From the NCBI RefSeq assembly GCF_000151665.1, contig NW_013171867.1:188946-252945 (forward strand): DNA of 64,000 bases, in the 5' to 3' direction. Shown here piece after piece: positions 10,687-20,073 of this stretch. This DNA is from Blastocystis hominis (taxonomy: Eukaryota; Sar; Bigyra; Opalinata; Blastocystidae). The stretch's first letter is position 1. The number at the start of each line of letters is the position of its first letter. The position numbers were made by a program, and so were the translations under genes. A model generated the notes under the pieces. It ran no database searches. It was not told the origin of the DNA and was given only the letters and a program-made list of their open reading frames with translations.

Positions 10687-11877
10687 TCAAATTGACAATA
10701 CTAAAGCACCGATTGCTGTGTAGAGAGCCCAAAGATAACCAATTAAGACTGGTGTAAGTAAAACTTGAAAGTAACCCATTGTGAAGAATAACGATTTGCG
10801 TACCTTATCCTCCTCCAAACAACCAGCAAAGCATGTTCCAACCCCTACAATTGATTCCTATATTTTAGGGTACCTCCGAAAAGAATGTTGACGATCATGA
10901 AAATGCATAAGTCACGTTTCTTTGCAATTATAGGAATCCAGCAGGTTTGCCTAATCTTTGTAATCAGATACAAAAAGATACACTGAGAAAACACAAAACA
11001 AAGCTTGGAGAATATATAGGAAAGACTTTCCAATACATCCTCCTATACCGGAGCTCGTTGAATCAAAGGTCTTGCTAAACCATGTACCCAGCTTTTCAAA
11101 CAACGTGTTGATCTTTTCGCCAAGTGATTTCAACCATGCAATGAACTTGGAGACAACGCTATCTTCTTCGTCCATTTTGTTAAAGCCACAACTGCACTGT
11201 ATACAAGATAGCTTTTCTGCCAAATATTTCTTCTTTTTAGACAACGTTTCTGGCTCAGCTTCCCCTTCCCCTTCTACCCCTGCTTGTGTTTGTTCTCCTC
11301 CTTCTTCGACCACTTCCTCTATCTGCACTTCTGATTGGGTTTGGGGTGGAACTTGGCTGGGTTGTTGGTCCGAACTGGGATTTTCTGAAATTATTGGATT
11401 CCCAGATGGTTGAGCAGCTTCTTGTACATATGTATTTGCAGGAGGAATCGGAGCTGTAGTAGCGGCGTTCGTATTAGGGTTTCCATTGCTGGTGGTCTAG
11501 AAAGTAGGTTTACAAGTAGCAAACAGTGGCGATAGTCTCAGGTGCTTGCTGTGGTTGCATTGGTGGAGTTTGTTGCAATGGTTGTTGCTCTATTGGAGGT
11601 GCCGACAAAGCAGGACTTATCGATACGTTATTGACTTGGGGAGCGTTAGCCTATTTAGTAAACATAAATGGCTGCATACATTCGAATCGAGTGCTGGAGG
11701 TTGAGATGTAGGTATAGAAGCAGCTGGAGTAACTTCTGTAGTGGCAGTATTCGAAGGCACCTAAAACAAAAAGAAAACGTACCAATTTTACGGGTAGATT
11801 AACTGACTGAGATGGTATGTTGGCGTTTGTTTCATTCTAGATTCGAACGAACAAAAATGAATTACTGGAGCATTCAT
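10687..11877 (-). CDS. TM2-like repeat-tailed membrane protein, family member B (long form)
   Basis: About 337 residues, seven exons; introns 11837-11865, 11761-11791, 11651-11679, 11497-11524, 10951-10981 and 10845-10873 (28-31 nt). The first exon codes MNAP. A long N-terminal half is rich in Pro, Gln, Asn and Thr, then acidic (EEVVEEGGEQTQ), then Lys-rich and Cys-bearing (SCIQCSCGF), then an amphipathic stretch (FIAWLKSLGEKINTLFEKL) and an extra hydrophobic segment. The conserved family part follows: CWIPIIAKKRDLCIFMIVN, the hairpin GGVGTCFAGCLEED, and VLLTPVLIGYLWALYTAIGA, ending TGA at 10687-10689. The intron before the hairpin sits where it does in the other members. Placement of the intron at 10951-10981 is the least certain. 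Confidence 0.7.
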
Positions 11878-12159
11878 TGTAGTAATAATGGGCTTACTAA
11901 TATAGTTCGATGTAAAAATGAAATGAAAAGTGGCTCTGTTAATTTTAAACATAACGGAGTGTTAATTTGCATACGAATAACGCATTAATTGAAAACTCAA
12001 ATGAATACAATATAAAAATATATGTAGAGGTACCTCCGATAAAACGAGAAGAACGACAGACTGCGGAAGACATTGGCAAAATAAGCATTTCCAGGTTGAC
12101 TGGTTTCTTATGATAAAAACAACTATAATAGGTTTGAATTATGCAAGAAAAATTGAATT

Positions 12160-12167
12160 AACAAACA
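12160..12167 (-). terminator. TGTTTGTT motif
   Basis: Octamer 11 nt behind the TAG of family member C. Confidence 0.65.
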
Positions 12168-12178
12168 TATCGGCAAAA

Positions 12179-12846
12179 CTAATATGCATGACATAAAATC
12201 ATAATAGATGTGAGAAGTGACCAGGCATAGCCAATTCCATAAAACTGAATACAAATTAGTTGCAAAATACCGAGAATAGCGTACCAGCAATTGCATCCTG
12301 CCTCATCGGCACAGGCTGCAACCATTGTGCCTAATCCTACGACTCAAATTTAACCAATAACGAAACCTCCAAAAAATAGCGTGACAAAGAAAATAGCACA
12401 GGCCGTACCCTTTGACATATATGGTATGCAGCATATATTACTAAATATAATGAAAAAGAATAAAATGCCACGATTCAGAAACATCAGAATCATCAGAGAC
12501 ATCACTGTCGTAAGATAGTTGAGGCACTGCAGTGATATATATGGGGTTTGCTACAACTGCGACAGTTTCTTGCACAACACAATGGGTGACATTTGCTCCA
12601 GATGAGGAATCGGCGACAGCAATAATCCGCTTGCCATAAGCCACTTGCATTTGTCCGTCTTCTGTCTGAGCAACTTGCTGCACAGAGGCTAAAACTCCAT
12701 TTGGAGTTTCGATATAGTTTACAGTAGTCTGCGACTATTTATAAACAGAAATTTCATTGGTAACCTGACCCATCGGCATACCTGGCTGCTGGTAAGTTGT
12801 TATACTTTCCTAAATGATGAGATGATCTCCCTAAACATACACTCAT
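12179..12846 (-). CDS. TM2-like repeat-tailed membrane protein, family member C
   Basis: About 181 residues, five exons; introns 12810-12840, 12735-12764, 12441-12471 and 12337-12366 (30-31 nt). The first exon codes only Met-Ser. N-terminus SITTYQQPGMPMGQ resembles that of member A; then a variable region ending in an Asp/Ser-rich stretch (DSDVSDDSDVSES) instead of the usual DNW or ENW. Conserved part: CCIPYMSKGTACAIFFVTLF, hairpin GGLGTMVAACADEAGC, then LGILQLICIQFYGIGYAWSL and ILCHAY at the end. TAG stop at 12179-12181. Confidence 0.78.
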
Positions 12847-12919
12847 ATTCCCCTATGAAATATTATCTGGACCAAACAAAAGAATGAGAAATAGTTACTC
12901 AGTATAAAATAACAGAATG

Positions 12920-13327
12920 TTAAAATAGCATGTGGTAACAATTTCTGTTTTGGAATAATATTACTTGCTTTATAAAGAAACTAAATTTGAAATAAGAAGA
13001 AAATGAAAAATGACCTAGTAGGTGATGTTTCACACATTTAGGTGTATCAGAATAAAAATCATTCTTCTTGCAAATAGGGTTGTTTCTCTTCGGAAACTCC
13101 GAATATTGATAATTATAATATACACAATTGTCATGACTATTGTGATTTGCCAAATAATAGTTTTGAACTGAATAGTATATATATTCATTTGTTATTACGT
13201 TTCTACCTGTCCATGCTAATAGAATGGGAATCGTAGATAGCAAATAACAGAGGACGGTCAATAAAAACCAAATGACATAAATAAAATGTCGAAAACATTT
13301 AAGAATAACCGAAATAAGGTGAAACAT
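12920..13327 (-). CDS. Small membrane protein, uncharacterised
   Basis: The reading frame starts with a strongly hydrophobic stretch (FIYVIWFLLTVLCYLLSTI), a possible signal anchor, followed by a Tyr/Asn-rich domain with several Cys (CVYYNYQYSE; CKKNDFYSDTPKC). A possible 34-nt intron near 12979-13012 would change only the last residues. No family recognised. It sits among the other membrane protein genes of the AT-rich island, in the same orientation as members A-C. It could also be a chance frame, but its cysteine and membrane pattern fits its neighbours. Confidence 0.4.
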   Translation of the reverse strand: MFHLISVILKCFRHFIYVIWFLLTVLCYLLSTIPILLAWTGRNVITNEYIYYSVQNYYLANHNSHDNCVYYNYQYSEFPKRNNPICKKNDFYSDTPKCVKHHLLGHFSFSSYFKFSFFIKQVILFQNRNCYHMLF

Positions 13328-14727
13328 TGTGCATCCAATAACACTTGAATGACATGTATATATATAGCATTGTATTTTGATATACTTGGAATAATATGTG
13401 GAAAAATACTAAGCTAATTAGTTGGGTAATATGCATTCAAATTGTCCTTCGATTTAAAGTAAGGGTATAGATAATCCGAATATCTGTTTCATAACATTAA
13501 TAATATAAATGTAATAGAGTGGTTGACAATTAGGTTTGGATAATCAATAATATGGTAAGAACAGCTTGAATAAGTAAAAAATTGACATAATCAATTATAA
13601 AAGCAAGGTAAACCATGCTAATATGCTTCAAATGCATATGGACATGTCATTTCTCGATATGCATTATAATAATCTACATTAACTCAACTCTATTGGAGCT
13701 CAAACACAAATAAGGAGCAATTGTCAATTGCAACATGCAATGAACGACTGCTAGTCAGTGAATAATCGACACAACAATAGGAAAAGTAGTATTATTCTTT
13801 TTTGCAATGATAATAGTTAATATCATAGAGTCCCCACAATAATGAACAATTCATTTTGATAATCTACATAATAGCCACTGCAGATTATGAACATTGTTTT
13901 CTTGTCTTTGTGCACAAAAGTAAATTTGTGATTCCAGTATTGGATTGTAAGCAAACATCGTTCTTTTAAAAATATCCTTGCTTTTAATTACCACAAACTT
14001 CACTTAACTCAACAACATAATTTCTAAATGTAATTTATGTGACAGCAATTATCACGAAACTATGTTAATCATCCCTTATATATGCAGTTTACAGTTCCAA
14101 AAACAAGGAAATTATATTGTCTTGATACCCATATGATATCTGAATAGCAATTCCATACATTCTGTTTTTTTAGTCTTTTTGCCACAACATACACTATTTA
14201 GAAAAATGCGAGTCCAGAGTTCAACATATGACCAGAAACACTTTTAGCTGAATTATAAACAACCCAATTTCTATTCATTATTAAGCTCTATTACCTTATT
14301 CAATTTACAGACAAAAATCAAAATCATTCTATTTTTATCATGTAATTGTTTCAATGATCATATAGGAAAACCAACTTATCATACGTTATATAAAACTATA
14401 AACATCGATTAATGCTCTGATTAATTAGATAGATGTAGCATGTATAGGGACAGTAAAGAATACTCTCATTCATTTCGGAAAATTATGCTTTTTAACAAAT
14501 AATAGTACAAAGAAACATTAGCCCCCAAGCAGATTATTGCCAATAGTATTTGCCAAATATATTTATGCAACTTTTGCTCGAAATAACCTGATACATTTTA
14601 CGATATCTCAAGAATTCGCCCGATTCTTGTAATGTAATCATACGATACATTTAGTATTCGAGTTGTGTTAACTCCCATATTCATTTACTCAGAAATCGAT
14701 TATCATTCTTAATAACACACCAAAATG
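13328..14727. other. AT-rich gene-free stretch
   Basis: About 1.4 kb, very AT-rich, with short TA runs and many stops in all frames. No gene, RNA gene or repeat recognised. Confidence 0.5.
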
Positions 14728-16486
14728 AATTGTAACATGAATAGTTGTCGTATACTCGATCAGTTGCTTCAATTGTGGCACAATCCTATACACAAAGCAT
14801 TATTCTTCAAATTACATAGATTCAAAATCATCATATACATTTACAAGTTCGTTCAATTCATCAAAATGTTATATTATCTTGATTCTGACTATCATGATGA
14901 TACAAGAAATATGAATATCATTCATAATACAAATAACTAACCAAATGATTGATTTCATAACTAGTACAAGTTAGTTTCATCAAATTTGGATATTTGTCAT
15001 TCTATAGATTATTATGTTTATTTCGTGTCATGAAATGAAATTTGAAATATAAATATGATTTGTATTTGGCTAAATTGATAATTGTTGATGATTCATAATA
15101 AACATAAACTACTATACATCGGAATTTAGAAAATGGTTAAAATGCTGCTAAATATTGTGTTAATGATATATTTACTAGTGAATATAGTATGAATTACATC
15201 AAATATATACTAATGGACCAATTCTAACAATTGTTTAGATATACTTTTCTTTGGTTTGTATAATAACGATTTTGACGATATGATTCAATAATTCTATGTA
15301 TTCATATCAATGATAATGGACGATAAATTAAACTATACTTAAATATGATCCATAATATGTGTTATGTTTTTGTGTTTTGTGTTTGCTGTTTGTTGTTTCG
15401 TTTTGTAATTGTAAATTCGTGTGTATCAAAATATGTAATATATAAATAAGGATTCTATAAATGATTGATACAAACGAATTGATAGACTAAACGAATGAAC
15501 TTTGTAGTGGAAACAACCGTTTGTTTGTCTGTTATAATAGCTATGAAATCATATATAATTCTATATTGTTCAATATCAAATCCCTTTTTGGATATTGAAT
15601 TATGATAATTATGAATCACTTTTCGATTTGAAAGAATGCAAGATTACTTCTTAATTTCGTATTTATAATAGTGTCTGTATTTCTACTGTGTCCTTTCTTT
15701 CAATATCAAACCAAAATAGAAACTGACTTCATTTTCTGAGTGAAAAGATTATATCATCTGATAATAGCAAAATGATCTGAATATTATAAATAATGGATAT
15801 TTTGACGATTGTTGATGAGTAATATAGTCTTTGGGTAACCTAATACAAACAAACGATTTTGTCTTTCTTTATACATCTCGTTCATTGTAAGATTCCAAAT
15901 TATCTTTTGTATTTGTTTTCGGTGAGTTTACTGTCTGTATGAGTTCCAGTTTAACAAGTAAACAATGAAGTATTTCGATGATTATCATGAAATATGAAAC
16001 TATGTATATATTATTAATATATATATATAGGTATATATAGGATTGTTGAGATAGCTAAATATATCGAAATGATTAAACAGAGACAATCATATGACCTAAA
16101 CACTAGACAAATGACTAATGTATATATAGTATTTGATGTGATATAATATAATAATACATAATCTAGACTAGAAATATATGATAAATAGAAAGATTGACTT
16201 AAACTGCTAGTTGGATGATGTTTTCTAAATGAATATTGAACATGATATATTAATATGAAATAATGATAATAATAGAACAGGAAATACGATAATGTGAGTT
16301 TGCTAAAAACAATAGTTTTGAATGTTAATTTTAAATACTAAATCTGTTAATTATGATAGAATATAAATTATGTATAATAATCAAATGATTGTTCTACAAA
16401 CGTTAATAGATGCAGGCAAACAATTGTGTATTTAAACTGATATATTAAATCATCATAATTTCAAATAATATTTTATATTTTGTTTC
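14728..16486. other. Non-coding part of the left arm
   Basis: About 1.76 kb, AT-rich, matched across the palindrome. An isolated TGTTTGTT lies at 15387-15394 with no gene in front of it. A 71-codon frame at 14725-14940 is closed in the other arm, so it is probably not coding. Confidence 0.5.
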
Positions 16487-17127
16487 ATGAACGTTACAGT
16501 ATGATATATATATATATGAATGCTTAATATAGGATCCGAATAACCCTAACCAGCAACCTGTTGTTGTCCCTACTCCTGAGATGCAGACTATGGTACAACC
16601 TGTGGCACAACCGATGGTACAACCGATGGACCAAGCTGTTGTCCAACCGATGGCACAACCAATGGCACAACCGATGGCACAACCAATGGCACAACCGATG
16701 GCACAACCACAGATTGATGGTATGCAACAATCTATGGTAATGACTGGAGTTCAAACTCAAGTAATATATGGAGTGGTGGCCGTACCACAAGAACAACATA
16801 AAAGTAGCCGCCAGCTGAGGATAGAAAACTGGTATTGCATATTCAACTGACTTCATGATTAGGCATTATGGTTGTACACCATTAGTTAATAAATGCAATG
16901 GAGTAGTAATCTTCATATTGAGTCTTCTGTTTGGAGGTAATTGCAATACTATATATAAGTAATATTTAGGTTTGGGTACCTGTATTGGCGGCTGTATGGA
17001 TGAGAGAGGGTGTAATTGTAGTGTTGTTTGTCTTGGAATCACCCAATTAATCTTTGTTGCTGCCTTTGGTGTTGGTTATGTCTGGTCGTTTATATCGGGC
17101 TTAATCACTCTATGTCGTGCATACTAA
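16487..17127 (+). CDS. TM2-like repeat-tailed membrane protein, family member D
   Basis: About 178 residues, four exons; introns 16493-16532, 16832-16862 and 16937-16969 (40, 31, 33 nt). The first exon codes Met-Asn. The N-terminal part (NNPNQQPVVVPTPEMQ) leads into repeats of QPMA and related tetrapeptides, then QIDGMQQSMVM and IENW. The conserved part follows: GCTPLVNKCNGVVIFILSLL (membrane), GGLGTCIGGCMDERGC, LGITQLIFVAAFGVGYVWSF (membrane), ending RAY, TAA 17125-17127. The last exon is identical or nearly so to that of member E across the palindrome, while the repeat region differs in length and sequence. Confidence 0.8.
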
Positions 17128-17141
17128 CACTCATTTTCATT

Positions 17142-17463
17142 TTATGTGTTGCTTTTTTGTTTCAGACACGATACATCCATCTGTGTTGCTTACATGAAAA
17201 CAATAGTTAATTGTTAAATAATAACAAAGAGAAGTATATATATTATTTCAGTTTAAGACAATTTCGTGAATCTATACAATCAGAAATGCAGCAAGGCATT
17301 ATTTGTAAAATGCAATGTGAATCAATGTTTGAAGTATCTAAATTATCATGTAAAACAAATTTTATCCATTTTGTATTTGAGAGTTGTGAGAAAAGAAGAC
17401 TATTGTACAAACGTAGTTCAGTGACTATCTCAAAGAATTATTTTTAAACAAAACAATTCATAG
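17142..17463. other. Spacer of inverted repeat 2
   Basis: About 322 bp between the two arms, thus between the 3' ends of genes D and E. It holds a 78-codon frame at 17211-17447 preceded by an acceptor-like TTTCAG, perhaps the remnant exon of another gene. No firm call. Confidence 0.5.
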
Positions 17464-17477
17464 AATGAAGATGAGTG

Positions 17478-18221
17478 TTAGTATGCACGACATAGAGTGA
17501 TTAAGCCCGATATAAACGACCAGACATAACCAACACCAAAGGCAGCAACAAAGATTAATTGGGTGATTCCAAGACAAACAACACTACAATTACACCCTCT
17601 CTCATCCATACAGCCGCCAATACAGGTACCCAAACCTAAATATTACTTATATATAGTATTGCAATTACCTCCAAACAGAAGACTCAATATGAAGATTACT
17701 ACTCCATTGCATTTATTAACAAAAGGAGTACAACCATAATGCCTAATCATGAAGTCAGTTGAATATGCAATACCAGTTATCTAACGCTATCTGGCGATCG
17801 GTCTTAGGTTCCTGCTGCATTGGCATCATTCCATACACTACCTGAGGTTGACCTCCGGGCATTACCACTGGTTGTTGAATACCATCAATCTGTGGATGTC
17901 CCATGGGCTGCATCACAGGTTGTCCCATGGGCTGCATCACAGGTTGTCCCATTGGGGCCACCATTGTCTGTGCCATCGGTTGCCCCATTGGCTGCCCCAT
18001 CGGTTGTGCCATCGGTTGTGCCATTGGTTGTGCCATTGGTTGTGCCATTGGTTGTGCCATCGGTTGGACAACAGCTTGGTCCATCGGTTGTACCATCGGC
18101 TGTGCCACAGGTTGTACCATAGCCTGCATCTCAGGAGTAGGGACAACAACAGGTTGCTGGTTAGGGTTATTCGGATCCTATATTAAGCATTCATATATAT
18201 ATATCATACTGTAACGTTCAT
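17478..18221 (-). CDS. TM2-like repeat-tailed membrane protein, family member E
   Basis: About 213 residues, four exons; introns 18178-18215, 17743-17773 and 17636-17668 (38, 31, 33 nt). Mirror paralogue of member D. The start (MNDPNNPNQQ) and the whole two-membrane-segment part are shared. The repeat region is longer, with added MGQPMGQPMAQ and MGQPVMQPMGQP units, and the stretch between repeat and membrane part also differs (QEPKTDRQIALDNW). So change is concentrated in the N-terminal repeat. TAA at 17478-17480. Confidence 0.8.
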
Positions 18222-19980
18222 GAAACAAAATATAAAATATTATTTGAAATTATGATGATTTAATATATCAGTTTAAATACACAATTGTTTGCCTGCATCT
18301 ATTAACGTTTGTAGAACAATCATTTGATTATTATACATAATTTATATTCTATCATAATTAACAGATTTAGTATTTAAAATTAACATTCAAAACTATTGTT
18401 TTTAGCAAACTCACATTATCGTATTTCCTGTTCTATTATTATCATTATTTCATATTAATATATCATGTTCAATATTCATTTAGAAAACATCATCCAACTA
18501 GCAGTTTAAGTCAATCTTTCTATTTATCATATATTTCTAGTCTAGATTATGTATTATTATATTATATCACATCAAATACTATATATACATTAGTCATTTG
18601 TCTAGTGTTTAGGTCATATGATTGTCTCTGTTTAATCATTTCGATATATTTAGCTATCTCAACAATCCTATATATACATATATATATATATTAATATATA
18701 TACATAGTTTCATATTTCATGATAATCATCGAAATACTTCATTGTTTACTTGTTAAACTGGAACTCATACAGACAGTAAACTCACCGAAAACAAATACAA
18801 AAGATAATTTGGAATCTTACAATGAACGAGATGTATAAAGAAAGACAAAATCGTTTGTTTGTATTAGGTTACCCAAAGACTATATTACTCATCAACAATC
18901 GTCCAAATTATCCATATTTTATAATATTCAGATCATTTTGCTATTATCAGATGATATAATCTTTTCACTCAGAAAATGAAGTCAGTTTCTATTTTGGTTT
19001 GATATTGAAAGAAAGGACACAGTAGAAATACAGACACTATTATAAATACGAAATTAAGAAGTAATCTTGCATTCTTTCAAATCGAAAAGTGATTCATAAT
19101 TATCATAATTCAATATCCAAAAAGGGATTTGATATTGAACAATATAGAATTATATATGATTTCATAGCTATTATAACAGACAAACAAACGGTTGTTTCCA
19201 CTACAAAGTTCATTCGTTTAGTCTATCAATTCGTTTGTATCAATCATTTATAGAATCCTTATTTATATATTACATATTTTGATACACACGAATTTACAAT
19301 TACAAAACGAAACAACAAACAGCAAACACAAAACACAAAAACATAACACATATTATGGATCATATTTAAGTATAGTTTAATTTATCGTCCATTATCATTG
19401 ATATGAATACATAGAATTATTGAATCATATCGTCAAAATCGTTATTATACAAACCAAAGAAAAGTATATCTAAACAATTGTTAGAATTGGTCCATTAGTA
19501 TATATTTGATGTAATTCATACTATATTCACTAGTAAATATATCATTAACACAATATTTAGCAGCATTTTAACCATTTTCTAAATTCCGATGTATAGTAGT
19601 TTATGTTTATTATGAATCATCGACAATTATCAATTCAGCCAAATACAAATCATGTTTATATTTCAAATTTCATTCCATGACACGAAATAAACATAATAAT
19701 CTATAGAATGACAAATATCCAAATTTGACAAAACTAACTTGTACTAGTTATGAAATCAATCATTTGGTTAGCTATTTGTATTATGAATGATATTCATATT
19801 TCTTGTATCATCATGATAGTCAGAATCAAGATAATATAACATTTTGATGAATTGAACGAACTTGTAAATGTATATGATGATTTTGAATCTGTGTAATTTG
19901 AAGAATAATGCTTTGTGTATAGGATTGTGTCAGGATTGAAGCAACTGATCGAGTATACGACAACTATTCATGTTACAATT
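18222..19980. other. Non-coding part of the right arm
   Basis: About 1.76 kb, AT-rich, mirror of 14728-16486. Nothing coding seen. Confidence 0.5.
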
Positions 19981-20063
19981 TTACGTAAGAAATCAATCCA
20001 AGGTACATATTGCAAAAATAAGGTTCAGCAACTAAAAGAGATGTAAACTCCAATCGGTGATAT

Positions 20064-20071
20064 AACAAACA
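20064..20071 (-). terminator. TGTTTGTT motif of the TAPT1-like gene
   Basis: Octamer 2 nt behind the TAG stop. The T of that TAG is 4 nt before the motif, so polyadenylation there would give TAA at the same codon. Confidence 0.7.
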
Positions 20072-20073
20072 AA

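Larger units (their letters stand above)
14728..17141 (+). repeat. Inverted repeat 2, left arm
   Basis: About 2.41 kb matching the reverse complement of 17464-19980. The outer 1.75 kb is non-coding and has some substitutions between arms (about four in a 60-bp stretch near 15020-15080); the inner 0.65 kb is gene D. The arms differ by about 100 bp, mostly in the QPM repeat. Confidence 0.85.
17464..19980 (-). repeat. Inverted repeat 2, right arm
   Basis: About 2.52 kb mirror copy of 14728-17141, carrying gene E at its inner end. Confidence 0.85.

Noticed and set aside
14725-14940. 71-codon frame in the left palindrome arm
   Set aside because: The matching sequence in the right arm has an early stop and other changes, so the frame is not conserved.
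15387-15394. TGTTTGTT in the non-coding left arm
   Set aside because: No coding frame in front of it; probably chance in T-rich sequence.
16581-18129. Short regular repeats considered as a CRISPR-like or satellite array
   Set aside because: They are in-frame coding repeats (QPMA and QPMG units) without unique spacers.
7901-19980. Inverted repeats considered as ends of a mobile element
   Set aside because: No transposase, reverse transcriptase or integrase frame, no target-site duplication visible, and the arms contain ordinary spliced host-type genes.
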